A stretch of 64,000 bases of DNA from Pseudomonas lalkuanensis (GTDB taxonomy: Bacteria > Pseudomonadota > Gammaproteobacteria > Pseudomonadales > Pseudomonadaceae): contig NZ_CP043311.1 of NCBI RefSeq assembly GCF_008807375.1, forward strand, positions 2,584,001 through 2,648,000, read 5' to 3'. The position numbers and the translations under genes were made by a program. Shown piece after piece: positions 7,057 to 15,569 of the stretch; within the stretch, counting starts at the first letter, position 1; the number at the start of each line of letters is the position of its first letter. Below the pieces are notes generated by a model. It saw only the letters and a program-made list of their open reading frames with translations, was not told where the DNA came from and searched no databases.

Positions 7057-10000
7057 GCGTGGGCTTCCTTCAGTTTCTGGGCGCGGGCGGCCTTGCGGGC
7101 TTCGCCTTTTTCGACGAAGCCGCGGATCAGGACATAGAACACCGGGGTCAGCAGCAGGCCGAAGAAGGTCACGCCGATCATCCCGCTGAACACCGCTACA
7201 CCCATGGCGTGGCGCATTTCCGCGCCGGCGCCGGAGGAGATCACCAGGGGCACCACACCCATGATGAAGGCGATGGAGGTCATCAGGATCGGGCGCAGAC
7301 GCAGGCGGCAGGCCTCCAGGACGGCAGCGATGCGGTCCAGGCCTTCTTCCTGTTTCTCCTTGGCGAACTCGACGATGAGGATGGCGTTCTTGCACGCCAG
7401 GCCCACCAGTACGATCAGGCCGATCTGGGTGAAGATGTTGTTGTCGCTACCAGCCAGGATCACCCCGGTGATGGCGGAGAACAGCACGGTCGGCACGATC
7501 AGGATCACCGCCAGCGGCAGGCTCCAGCTCTCGTACTGGGCGGCCAGCACCAGGAAGGCCAGCAGCACGCAGAGCGGGAAGATGAACACCGCGGTATTGC
7601 CGGCGAGGATCTGCTGGAAGGTCAGGTCGGTCCACTCGTAGGTCATGCCGTTGGGCAGTTCTTCGTCCAGCAGCCTGGCGATCGCCGCTTCGGCCTGGCC
7701 GGAGCTGTAGCCGGGGGCCGCAGCGCCGTTGATCTCGGCGGTGATGAAGCCGTTGTAGTGCATCACGCGGTCAGGGCCCGAACTGTTCTCCACCTTGACG
7801 AAGGTGGACAGCGGGATCATCTCGCCACGGTTGTTGCGTACCTTCAGCTGGCCGATCTGCTCGGGTTCCAGGCGGAATTGCTGCTCTGCCTGGACGTTGA
7901 CCTGGTAGGTGCGGCCGAAGCGGTTGAAGTCGTTGGCGTACAGCGAGCCCAGGTACACCTGCATGGTGTCGAAGATGTCGCTGATGGCCACGCCGTGGGT
8001 CTTGGCCTTCTCGCGGTCGATGGCGGCATCCACCTGCGGCACGTTGACCTGGTAGCTGGTGAACACCGACATGGGGTTCAGCTCCGGCAACTGGCGTGCC
8101 TTGGCGATGATGTTCTGGGTCTGCTTGTACAGCTCCTCGTAGCCCAGGTTGCCGCGGTCCTCGACCTGCAGGCGGAAGCCGCCGATGGTGCCGAGGCCCT
8201 GTACCGGGGGCGGCGGGAAGATCGCGATGTAGGCGTCCTGGATGTCGGCGAACTGCTTGTTCAGCTCGGCGGCGATGGCACCGGCGGACATGGACGGGTC
8301 CTTGCGCTCATCGAAGGGCTTGAGCGGGGTGAACACGATGCCGCTGTTCGGGCTGTTGGTGAAACCGTTGATGGACAGGCCCGGGAAGGCCACGGTGTTC
8401 TCCACGCCCGGATGCTTGGAAGCGATCTCCGACATGCGCTTGATCACGGCCTCGGTGCGGTCCAGGGTGGCGGCGTCCGGCAGTTGCGCGAAGGCCACCA
8501 GGTACTGCTTGTCCTGTTGCGGAACGAAGCCGGTCGGGGTGCTGGAGAAGCCCAGGTAACCGAGCACCAGCAGGCCGCCGTAGACCACCAGGGCGATGCT
8601 GCTGCCGCGCAGCACACGGCGCACGGTGCCGACATAGCCGCCGCCGGCACGTTCGAACATGCGGTTGAACGGGCCGAACAGCCAGCCGCCGAAGAGCTTG
8701 TCGAGCACGCGGGAGAAACGGTCCTTGGGTGCGTGGTGATCCTTCAGCAGCACGGCAGCCAGGGCCGGCGACAGGGTCAGCGAGTTGAAGGCCGAGATCA
8801 CCGTGGAAATGGCGATGGTCAGGGCGAACTGCTGGTAGAACTGTCCGGTGAGGCCGGAGATGAAGGCGGTGGGCACGAACACGGCGCACAGCACGAGGGC
8901 GGTGGCGATGATCGGACCGGTCACTTCCTTCATGGCCTGGCGGGTGGCGTCGATGGGGGATTTGCCGAGACCGATGTTCCGCTCGACGTTCTCCACCACC
9001 ACGATGGCGTCGTCCACCACGATGCCGATGGCCAGTACCAGGCCGAACAGCGACAGGGCGTTCAACGAGAAGCCGAACAAGTGCATCACCGCGAAGGTAC
9101 CGATCAGCGATACCGGCACGGCGGCCAGCGGGATGATCGAGGCACGCCAGGTCTGCAGGAACAGGATCACCACCAGGACCACCAGCACGATGGCTTCGAG
9201 CAGGGTGTGCACCACCGCCTCGATGGAACCGCGTACGAAGATGGTCGGGTCATAGACGATTTCGTAGTCCATGCCCTGGGGGAAGTTCTGCTTCAGCTCG
9301 GCCATGCGTGCCCGCACGGCATCGGAGATCTCGATGGCGTTGGAACCGGGGCGCTGGAATACCGGGATGGCTACGGCCGGCTGGTTGTTCAGCAGCGAGC
9401 GCAGGGCGTACTGGCTGGAGCCCAGTTCGACGCGGGCGATGTCCTTCAGGCGAGTGATTTCGCCGTCTTCACCGGAACGGATGATGATGTTCTCGAACTC
9501 TTCCTCGGTGACCAGGCGGCCCTGGGTGTTGATCGAGAGCTGGAAGCTGTTGCCGGCGTTGGACGGCGGCGCACCGAGGGCGCCCGCGGCCACCTGGCGG
9601 TTCTGCTCGCGGATGGCGTTGACCACGTCGGTGGCGGTGAGGTTGCGCGAGGCCACCTTGTTCGGGTCAAGCCATACGCGCAGGGAGTAGTCGCCCATGC
9701 CGAACAGCTGCACGTCGCCCACGCCATCCAGGCGCGCCAGCTCGTCCTTGACGTTGAGCGCGGCGTAGTTGGACAGGTAGAGCATGTCGTAGCGGTTATC
9801 GGGCGAGGTGAGGTGCACGACCATGGTCAGGTCGGGCGAGGCCTTGTCGACCGTGATACCGATCCGGGTGACTTCCTCCGGCAGCTTGGGCTCGGTACGG
9901 GTCACGCGGTTCTGCACCTGCACCTGCGCGTTGTCCAGGTCGGTACCCAGGGCGAAGGTGATGGTCAGGGTCAGCTTGCCGTCCGCGGTGGCCTGGGAGG

Positions 10001-10241
10001 ACATGTAGAGCATGCCTTCCACGCCGACGATGGCCTGCTCCAGCGGCGAGGCGACGGTTTCACCGATCACCTTGGGGTTGGCACCAGGGAAGGTGGCGCG
10101 CACGACTACCGTCGGCGGCACCACTTCGGGGTATTCGCTGATGGGCAGCTGGAACAGCGAGATGGCGCCGCCGATCAGGATCAGCAGCGACAGCACGGCG
10201 GCGAAGATCGGCCGCTGGATGAAGAACTGGGAAAAATTCAT
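7053..10241 (-). CDS. mexF: RND multidrug efflux permease MexF
   Basis: At 1062 residues it has the exact length of MexF and the familiar start MNFSQFFIQRPIFAAVL. It has the RND plan: TM1 near residues 10-30, a large periplasmic loop, a TM2-6 block, a second periplasmic loop and TM8-12. The proton-relay aspartates are Asp410-Asp411 in LAIGIVVDDAIVVVENVER. It is the inner-membrane proton antiporter that extrudes chloramphenicol, fluoroquinolones, trimethoprim and quinolone-signal precursors in P. aeruginosa. It sits 11 bases after mexE and overlaps oprN. The opposite strand also has an open frame of more than 1100 codons, which I regard as an artefact. Confidence 0.97.
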   Translation of the reverse strand: MNFSQFFIQRPIFAAVLSLLILIGGAISLFQLPISEYPEVVPPTVVVRATFPGANPKVIGETVASPLEQAIVGVEGMLYMSSQATADGKLTLTITFALGTDLDNAQVQVQNRVTRTEPKLPEEVTRIGITVDKASPDLTMVVHLTSPDNRYDMLYLSNYAALNVKDELARLDGVGDVQLFGMGDYSLRVWLDPNKVASRNLTATDVVNAIREQNRQVAAGALGAPPSNAGNSFQLSINTQGRLVTEEEFENIIIRSGEDGEITRLKDIARVELGSSQYALRSLLNNQPAVAIPVFQRPGSNAIEISDAVRARMAELKQNFPQGMDYEIVYDPTIFVRGSIEAVVHTLLEAIVLVVLVVILFLQTWRASIIPLAAVPVSLIGTFAVMHLFGFSLNALSLFGLVLAIGIVVDDAIVVVENVERNIGLGKSPIDATRQAMKEVTGPIIATALVLCAVFVPTAFISGLTGQFYQQFALTIAISTVISAFNSLTLSPALAAVLLKDHHAPKDRFSRVLDKLFGGWLFGPFNRMFERAGGGYVGTVRRVLRGSSIALVVYGGLLVLGYLGFSSTPTGFVPQQDKQYLVAFAQLPDAATLDRTEAVIKRMSEIASKHPGVENTVAFPGLSINGFTNSPNSGIVFTPLKPFDERKDPSMSAGAIAAELNKQFADIQDAYIAIFPPPPVQGLGTIGGFRLQVEDRGNLGYEELYKQTQNIIAKARQLPELNPMSVFTSYQVNVPQVDAAIDREKAKTHGVAISDIFDTMQVYLGSLYANDFNRFGRTYQVNVQAEQQFRLEPEQIGQLKVRNNRGEMIPLSTFVKVENSSGPDRVMHYNGFITAEINGAAAPGYSSGQAEAAIARLLDEELPNGMTYEWTDLTFQQILAGNTAVFIFPLCVLLAFLVLAAQYESWSLPLAVILIVPTVLFSAITGVILAGSDNNIFTQIGLIVLVGLACKNAILIVEFAKEKQEEGLDRIAAVLEACRLRLRPILMTSIAFIMGVVPLVISSGAGAEMRHAMGVAVFSGMIGVTFFGLLLTPVFYVLIRGFVEKGEARKAARAQKLKEAHA

Positions 10242-10252
10242 GTCGTGCTACC

Positions 10253-11497
10253 TCAGCCGCGCGGACCGACGGAAGGTTTGGTGGCGTTCTGCTCGGCAAC
10301 GCGCGGGGCGTCGCGCTCTTCCACGGATTGGCGCAGGCGTGCCAGCTGGTCAAGGGTGGCTTCGTCGGCCATGGGCACGGCTTCCGGTTCCACTGGGGCT
10401 CCAGGCATGGCGCGCTGCAGGCCGTTGACGACGATCTTCTCGCCCTTGGCCAGTCCGTTGCGGACGATGCGCAGGCCTTCCAGCTTCGGACCCAGTTCGA
10501 TGGAGCGGTAATTCACCTTGTTGTCGTCGCCCAGCACCAGGACGAACTTCTTGCCCAGATCGGTACCGATGGCTTCGTCCTTGATCAGCGCGGCGGGGTA
10601 GGTCTCGCTGCCCACCAGCTTGATGCGGGCGTAGAGACCGGGGGTGAACTTGCCGTCCTTGTTGTCGAACACGGCGCGGCCACGGATGGTGCCGGTGCGC
10701 GGGTTGACCTGGTTGTCGAGGAAGTCCAGCTGGCCCAGGTGCGGGTTGCCGGTTTCGCTGGACAGGCCCATGTACACCGGGCTGGCGGCGCGGGTGTCGG
10801 AGCCGGTCTTGCGGGCCAGTTCCACGTACTTGAGGAAGGCGCGCTCGTCGGCGTCGAAGTAGGCGTAGACCTTGTCGGTGGACACCACCGAGGTCAGCAG
10901 CGACTGGCTGGCGTTGACCAGGTTGCCTTCGGTGATTTCGGCACGGCTGACGCGGCCGTCGATGGGCGCGGTCACGCGGGTGAAACTGAGGTTCAGTCGC
11001 GCGTTGTCCAGTTCGGCCTGGGTGGCGGCCACTGCGGCCTGGGCTTCGACGGCGGCAGTGGTGCGGGCGTCGGCCAGTTCGGCGGAGATGGCGTTGGTCT
11101 GGCGCAGACGCTCGCCGCGGCGGGCTTCGTTGGCGGCGCGGCCCTGGTTGGCGCGGGCCTGTTGCAGCTGGGCTTCCAGGCGCTTGACTTCGGCCTCGAA
11201 GGGGCGCGGGTCGATCTGGAACAGCAGGTCGCCTTTCTTCACCAGGCTGCCTTCGTCGAAGGCCACGCGGTCAATGTAGCCGGACACGCGCGGACGGATC
11301 TCGACAGACTCGGGGGCTTCCAGGCGGCCGGTGAATTCATCCCACTCGTTGAGGGGCTGCTCGATCACTTCGGCGACTGAGACTTTGGGGGCTGCGTGGT
11401 TGAGGTTGGCTTCCGGTGCCTTACCGCAGGCGACCAGTACCACTGCTGCTGCAAGGGTAAGGGGATAACGCCAGAGATTCTTGTGAAGTGCTTCCAT
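10253..11497 (-). CDS. mexE: RND periplasmic adaptor MexE
   Basis: The 414-residue protein starts MEALHKNLWRYPLTLAAAVVLVACGKAPE, a lipoprotein signal with lipobox LVAC. The HlyD/adaptor body follows: a lipoyl-like half (SVEIRPRVSGYIDRVAF...GSLVKKGDLLFQIDPRPFEAE), a coiled-coil hairpin (EAQLQQARANQGRAANE), the second lipoyl half (ITAPIDGRVSRAEITEG) and a beta-barrel. It bridges MexF to OprN. GGAGCTG precedes the ATG. It is first in the operon behind a MexT-type dyad. Confidence 0.96.
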   Translation of the reverse strand: MEALHKNLWRYPLTLAAAVVLVACGKAPEANLNHAAPKVSVAEVIEQPLNEWDEFTGRLEAPESVEIRPRVSGYIDRVAFDEGSLVKKGDLLFQIDPRPFEAEVKRLEAQLQQARANQGRAANEARRGERLRQTNAISAELADARTTAAVEAQAAVAATQAELDNARLNLSFTRVTAPIDGRVSRAEITEGNLVNASQSLLTSVVSTDKVYAYFDADERAFLKYVELARKTGSDTRAASPVYMGLSSETGNPHLGQLDFLDNQVNPRTGTIRGRAVFDNKDGKFTPGLYARIKLVGSETYPAALIKDEAIGTDLGKKFVLVLGDDNKVNYRSIELGPKLEGLRIVRNGLAKGEKIVVNGLQRAMPGAPVEPEAVPMADEATLDQLARLRQSVEERDAPRVAEQNATKPSVGPRG

Positions 11498-11584
11498 GGG
11501 ACAGCTCCGCCAATTGGTTTTATGAATGGGCGGAGTCTGCAAGCTGGGATTCGACCAGACGAATCGAATGCCCTGAAGATGAAT

Positions 11585-11599
11585 ATCACTGGAAGTGAT
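11585..11599 (-). promoter_or_regulatory. Candidate MexT (nod-box-like) operator upstream of mexE
   Basis: ATCACT-GGA-AGTGAT is a perfect 6-3-6 dyad of the ATC-N9-GAT type. Read towards mexE it partly fits the published MexT consensus, which begins ATCA-N5 and continues with GAT six bases on. It lies about 90 bases upstream of the mexE start, where a LysR activator would bind. Confidence 0.6.
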
Positions 11600-11650
11600 T
11601 GATCAGGGTGGAGTTATGGGAGATGCGATGATTGGCACAGGTAACACATC

Positions 11651-11746
11651 GTGGGAGCGAATCTATTCGCGAATGCAGGCCGAAGGCCCGCCACCAGGAT
11701 TTTGGGGGATGCTGCGCATCCCTTCGCGAATGAATTCGCTCCCACA
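11651..11746. repeat. REP pair (GTGGGAGCGAATTCATTCGCGAA family)
   Basis: Two inverted copies of the GTGGGAGCGAA...TTCGCGAA element enclose about 55 bases containing a second small hairpin (GGGATGCTGCGCATCCC). The pair sits between mexT and mexE. Members of this family also occur near 29.0, 34.5, 39.8, 47.0, 52.2, 58.8 and 62.0 kb. Confidence 0.85.
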
Positions 11747-11767
11747 AGAGCAGAGCGATCGGGCTGT

Positions 11768-12685
11768 CTATTCCAGGCTATCCGGATCACCGCAATACAT
11801 CTGGATGCGCGAACGCAGCCAGCGCTCGGCGGGGTCGTTGTCCTGGGCACCGCGCCAGGCCATGGACAGCTCGAAGGCCTGGGTCGGCATGGGCGGATCC
11901 TCGGCGCGCAGGCCGCCGGCGGCGGTGAGCGCGGAGGCGGTGTAGTCCGGCACCATGGCCACCAGGTCGGTGCCCGCGAGCAGGGTGCCCAGGCCGTTGA
12001 ACTGCGGCACGGCAAGCACGACCTTGCGGGTCTTGCCTACCTTGGCCAGTTCTTCGTCGACGAAACCACCCAGGTCGCCGGCAAAGGACACCAGGGCGTG
12101 GGGCCGTTCGCAGTAATCATCCAGGCTCAGCGCACCGGGCACCGAGTCGGCGCGCAGCAGCTTGGGTTTCGAGCGGCGCAAGGTCTTGCGCTTGGCGTTG
12201 GCCGGCAACTCTTCGGTATAGGCGACGCCCACGGAGATTTCGCCGGAAGCCAGCAGGTTGGGCATCAACAGATAGTTGGTACGTCGTACCACCAGCACCA
12301 CGCCGGGCGCTTCGGCGCGCAGGCGGCGGAGCAGGGCGGGGAGCAGGGCGAATTCGACGTCGTCCGACAGACCGATGCGGAATACGGCGTTGCTGGTGGC
12401 CGGGTCGAAGTCGGCGGCGCGGCTGACGGCGGTGGAGATGGAGTCCAGCGCCGGGGAGAGCAGGGCGAAGATTTCCACGGCTCGCGCCGAGGGCTCCATG
12501 CTGCGGCCGGTGCGGACGAACAGCGGATCGTCGAACAGGGTGCGCAGTCGTGCCAGCGCCGCGCTGATCGCGGGCTGGCCGAGGAAGAGCTTTTCCGCCG
12601 CACGCGTCACGCTACGCTCATGCATGAGCGTCTCGAACACTATAAGAAGGTTGAGGTCAACTCTTCGCAGGTCGTTCCGGTTCAT
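11768..12685 (-). CDS. mexT: LysR-type activator MexT
   Basis: The 305-residue protein begins MNRNDLRRVDLNLLIVFETLMHERSVTRAAEKLFLGQPAIS, a LysR helix-turn-helix. The effector domain has FRIGLSDDVEFALLP and QFNGLGTLLAGTDLVAMVP. Start, length and sequence match P. aeruginosa MexT, the redox- and nitrosative-stress-responsive activator of mexEF-oprN and mexS. The frame is intact and carries no 8-bp duplication of the kind that inactivates mexT in some laboratory strains, so it should be functional. It lies upstream of mexE in the same direction, and divergent from mexS across 162 bases. An upstream in-frame ATG at 12739 is less likely. Confidence 0.96.
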   Translation of the reverse strand: MNRNDLRRVDLNLLIVFETLMHERSVTRAAEKLFLGQPAISAALARLRTLFDDPLFVRTGRSMEPSARAVEIFALLSPALDSISTAVSRAADFDPATSNAVFRIGLSDDVEFALLPALLRRLRAEAPGVVLVVRRTNYLLMPNLLASGEISVGVAYTEELPANAKRKTLRRSKPKLLRADSVPGALSLDDYCERPHALVSFAGDLGGFVDEELAKVGKTRKVVLAVPQFNGLGTLLAGTDLVAMVPDYTASALTAAGGLRAEDPPMPTQAFELSMAWRGAQDNDPAERWLRSRIQMYCGDPDSLE

Positions 12686-12847
12686 GGAATCATCCGTAAT
12701 TAATGTGTGAAAGGTGCAATTCCCCGGTCCGGTCGTCAAGGCTCACATCATCGCCGTTTATGACAACTATCAATGGCTGCGGGTGGTTTTGTGGATAAAG
12801 CCCGGATAGAGTCCGTGGCTATGAAGAGTCAAAAGGCGAGGTATGTG

Positions 12848-13870
12848 ATGTCCCGCATGATCCGTTTCCATCAGTTCGGAGGCCCCGAAGTCCTCCAACT
12901 GGATGAGCTGCCGACCCCCGTTCCGGGGCCGGGTGAAGTGCTGGTGCGTACCCAGGCCCTGGGTGTGGGCTGGAGGGACGTGCTCTGGCGGCAGAACCTG
13001 GCGGCCGAACAGGCAGCGCAATTACCGTCCGGCCTTGGCTCGGAGATGGCCGGCATCGTGGAAGCCGTTGGCGAGGGTGTTGAAGACCTCACCGTCGGCA
13101 CGCCCGTTGCCAGCTTCCCGGCCAGCACGCCGAGCCAGCATCCGGCCTGGGGCGACCTGGTCCTGATGCCGCGCAGCGGCCTGGTCGCCTATCCCGACGC
13201 GTTGACGCCGGAGGAAGCCAGCATTCATTACACGGCACTGTTGATGGCCTATTTCGCACTGGTCGACCTGGGCGGTGTGAAGCCGGGGCAGCATGTTCTG
13301 GTTACCGAGGCCGGGCACTGCCTGGCGCCGCAGACCGTCCAGCTGGCCAAGGCGCTGGGTGCCAAGGTCATCGCCTCCACCAGTTACCCGGAAAGCCGTG
13401 CCTTCCTCAAGCAGCTGGGTGCCGACAAGATCATCGTCACCGAGGAGCAGGACCTGGTCCTGGAAGTCGAGCGCTTCACCCAGGGCAAGGGCGTTGAAGT
13501 GGTCCTGGACCAGTGCGCCGGCCAGCAGATGAAGCTCCTGGGCGACGTCGCCGCGCAGCGCGGCAAGCTGGTGGTTTACGGCTGCAACGGCGGCAACGAC
13601 ACCGCGTTCCCGGCTTGCGCCGCGTTCAAGAAACATCTGCAGTTCTATCGTCATTGCGTACTCGACTTCACCGGTTCTCCGGAGCTGGGCATCGAGGCCA
13701 ATGAGGCTGCGGTCAAGCGGGCGCTGGACCATATCAACCAGATGACTCGTGATCATCTGTTGAAGCCTCCGATTGATCGCGTGTTCGCGTTCGAGGACTT
13801 CGTCGAGGCCAACCGTCACATGGAAACCTGCCCGGCAGGCGGGCGTGTGGTGATGAAGGTTGCCGACTGA
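12848..13870 (+). CDS. mexS: MexS, zinc-less quinone oxidoreductase-like protein
   Basis: This medium-chain dehydrogenase/reductase family protein has 340 residues and begins MSRMIRFHQFGGPEVLQLDEL. It has the GroES-like N-terminal domain and a Rossmann domain (VTEAGHCLAPQTVQLAKALGAKVIAS) but lacks the cysteine cluster of zinc alcohol dehydrogenases. In P. aeruginosa the adjacent divergent mexS (PA2491) encodes an oxidoreductase thought to remove electrophiles that activate MexT, and its loss induces mexEF-oprN. I chose the ATG at 12848 for the match to MexS and the GAGG seven bases upstream. A terminator-like hairpin follows. Confidence 0.93.
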   Translation: MSRMIRFHQFGGPEVLQLDELPTPVPGPGEVLVRTQALGVGWRDVLWRQNLAAEQAAQLPSGLGSEMAGIVEAVGEGVEDLTVGTPVASFPASTPSQHPAWGDLVLMPRSGLVAYPDALTPEEASIHYTALLMAYFALVDLGGVKPGQHVLVTEAGHCLAPQTVQLAKALGAKVIASTSYPESRAFLKQLGADKIIVTEEQDLVLEVERFTQGKGVEVVLDQCAGQQMKLLGDVAAQRGKLVVYGCNGGNDTAFPACAAFKKHLQFYRHCVLDFTGSPELGIEANEAAVKRALDHINQMTRDHLLKPPIDRVFAFEDFVEANRHMETCPAGGRVVMKVAD

Positions 13871-13877
13871 GGAAGGC

Positions 13878-13901
13878 GGGGCGGGCCGTTGGGTCCGCCC
13901 C
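13878..13901 (+). terminator. Probable terminator of mexS
   Basis: A ten-pair stem GGGGCGGGCC/GGTCCGCCCC (one G-U pair) with a GTTG loop begins seven bases after the mexS stop. It is followed by a T-rich but interrupted tract (CTGTCTTGTTG). Confidence 0.65.
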
Positions 13902-14018
13902 GAATCTGTCTTGTTGTGGAATGTTGGGCAGTGTGCCGCGCGAGGCGGCCGGGTCGATAGCCGATTTCTGCTGGATTATTGCCTGATCCTCCTGAAGCGC
14001 TTTCAAGTGCGAGACTAC

Positions 14019-14042
14019 CTCTACAACTCATGGGTAGAGTTG
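14019..14042. promoter_or_regulatory. Nested inverted repeats upstream of the AraC-family gene
   Basis: Two overlapping dyads, CTCTAC-N9-GTAGAG (14019-14039) and CAACTC-N7-GAGTTG (14024-14042), lie 27 bases before the regulator's start codon. They could be an autoregulatory operator or a switching RNA hairpin that hides the leader. Function is inferred only from position and symmetry. Confidence 0.4.
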
Positions 14043-14068
14043 ACCCATCTTCTTCGAGGGTCGAAACC

Positions 14069-14998
14069 ATGAATGCACATGCCTTCCTTGCTGCGCAGGA
14101 ATCGGATACGGCTGCGCGCCAGCAAAAGGAGCTGGTGCAATTCATTGAACGATTCACCAGCCAGGACGGTGCCTATGAAACGGACGTTCCCGGCCTGCTG
14201 GTCTATCGCACCTCCCTCCCCAGCGAACCGCTGCATTGCCTTTATGAGCCGGCCCTGGGCCTGGTGGTGCAAGGGCGCAAGAAGGTGCTGCTGGGCGAGG
14301 AAACCTATTTCTACGGGCCGTCGCAGTTCCTCATCGTATCGGTCGACGTGCCTGTGATCGGACAGGTGCTCGAGGCCAGTCCGGAAGTCCCTTTCCTCAG
14401 CCTGCGCCTTTCACTGGACCCCAAGGAAATCAGTGCGCTGCTGATGGAGCTGGACATTTCCGCCCCGGAACTGCGCCCCTGCCCGCGCTGCCTGGCGGTC
14501 AACCGCCTGACGACGTCCTTGCAGGATGCGGTGTTGCGCCTCTTGCGCCTGCTGGATGCCCCGGAAGACATCCCCGTGCTGTTGCCGCTTGTTCGCCGGG
14601 AAATCCTCTACCGCCTGTTGCGCGGCGAGCTGGGCGGCCAGTTGCGCCAGATCGCCAGCAGTGGCACCCAGGGGCATCGCATCGGCCGCGCGGTGAACTG
14701 GCTGCGGCAGAATTTCCACCAGCCGCTGCAGATCGAGCGCCTGGCCAATGAGGTGAATATGAGCACCTCGGCGCTGCATCATCACTTCAAGGCGATGACG
14801 GCGATGAGCCCGTTGCAGTTCCAGAAGCAATTGCGCCTGCAGGAGGCGCGTCGGCTGATGCTGGTGGAAGCCCTGGACGCCGCCAGTGCAGGCGGCCGCG
14901 TGGGCTACGAAAGTCCGTCGCAGTTCAGCCGTGAATACAGCCGGCTGTTCGGCGCACCGCCCGTGCGGGACATTGCGCGCCTGCGCCAGTCGGCGTGA
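14069..14998 (+). CDS. AraC-family transcriptional regulator
   Basis: The 309-residue protein has an N-terminal AraC_N effector domain (LYEPALGLVVQGRKKVLLGEETYFYGPSQFLIVSVDVPV) and a C-terminal double helix-turn-helix of about 100 residues (IERLANEVNMSTSALHHHFK and VGYESPSQFSREYSRLFG). GAGGG eight bases upstream sets the start. It lies 101 bases before and in line with the iorAB-type genes and is the likely regulator of that aldehyde/N-heterocycle oxidoreductase. The inducer is unknown. Confidence 0.88.
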   Translation: MNAHAFLAAQESDTAARQQKELVQFIERFTSQDGAYETDVPGLLVYRTSLPSEPLHCLYEPALGLVVQGRKKVLLGEETYFYGPSQFLIVSVDVPVIGQVLEASPEVPFLSLRLSLDPKEISALLMELDISAPELRPCPRCLAVNRLTTSLQDAVLRLLRLLDAPEDIPVLLPLVRREILYRLLRGELGGQLRQIASSGTQGHRIGRAVNWLRQNFHQPLQIERLANEVNMSTSALHHHFKAMTAMSPLQFQKQLRLQEARRLMLVEALDAASAGGRVGYESPSQFSREYSRLFGAPPVRDIARLRQSA

Positions 14999-15099
14999 AA
15001 CCGCCCCGGCAGGGGCGCCCTGGACCATCCTTATCCCGAATGCGCTCGGCATCGCCGAGCGGCTTTTCCTGAACCATCCAGACAGAGGTGGTGAGCCTG

Positions 15100-15558
15100 A
15101 TGATTACTCTCAACCTGAACGGCAAGGACCACGAACTCGACGTTCCCCCGGACATGCCCCTGCTGTGGGCCCTGCGTGACGTCGCCAATCTGACCGGCAC
15201 CAAGTACGGCTGCGGCATGGCCCTGTGCGGCGCCTGCACTGTGCATATCGACGGCCAGGCGACCCGCTCCTGCGTCACACCGGTTTCGGCGGTGGTGGGC
15301 AAGGCGATCACCACGGTCGAGGCAGTGAGCGATGACCCGGTGGGCAAGGCGGTGCAGGCCGCCTGGCGCAAGCTCGACGTGGTGCAGTGTGGTTACTGCC
15401 AGTCGGGGCAGATCATGTCTGCCACCGCGCTGCTACGGGGCAATCCCAAACCGAGCGATGCGGATATCGACGCGGCCATGAGCGGCAACATCTGCCGCTG
15501 CGCTACCTATGTGCGGATTCGCGCCGCCATCCATGAAGCCGCCGGCACCCTGGCTTGA
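15100..15558 (+). CDS. Molybdenum hydroxylase [2Fe-2S] subunit (IorA-like)
   Basis: The 152-residue protein carries two [2Fe-2S] clusters: a plant-ferredoxin-like one ([15 protein letters not shown] plus a further Cys) and an alpha-helical one (CGYCQSGQI with [10 protein letters not shown]). This is the small electron-transfer subunit of xanthine-oxidase-family enzymes, closest in layout to isoquinoline 1-oxidoreductase alpha. GAGGTG precedes the ATG at 15100. Its stop overlaps the ribosome site of the large-subunit gene, indicating an operon. No FAD subunit is present, as expected for IorAB-type enzymes. Confidence 0.9.
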   Translation: MITLNLNGKDHELDVPPDMPLLWALRDVANLTGTKYGCGMALCGACTVHIDGQATRSCVTPVSAVVGKAITTVEAVSDDPVGKAVQAAWRKLDVVQCGYCQSGQIMSATALLRGNPKPSDADIDAAMSGNICRCATYVRIRAAIHEAAGTLA

Positions 15559-15569
15559 GGAGAATAGAC

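Noticed and set aside
7020..10511. Antisense open frame of 1163 codons across mexF
   Set aside because: It is the mirror of a high-GC coding frame; the translation is Gly/His/Ala/Glu/Gln-rich without any domain, and mexF on the other strand is unmistakable.
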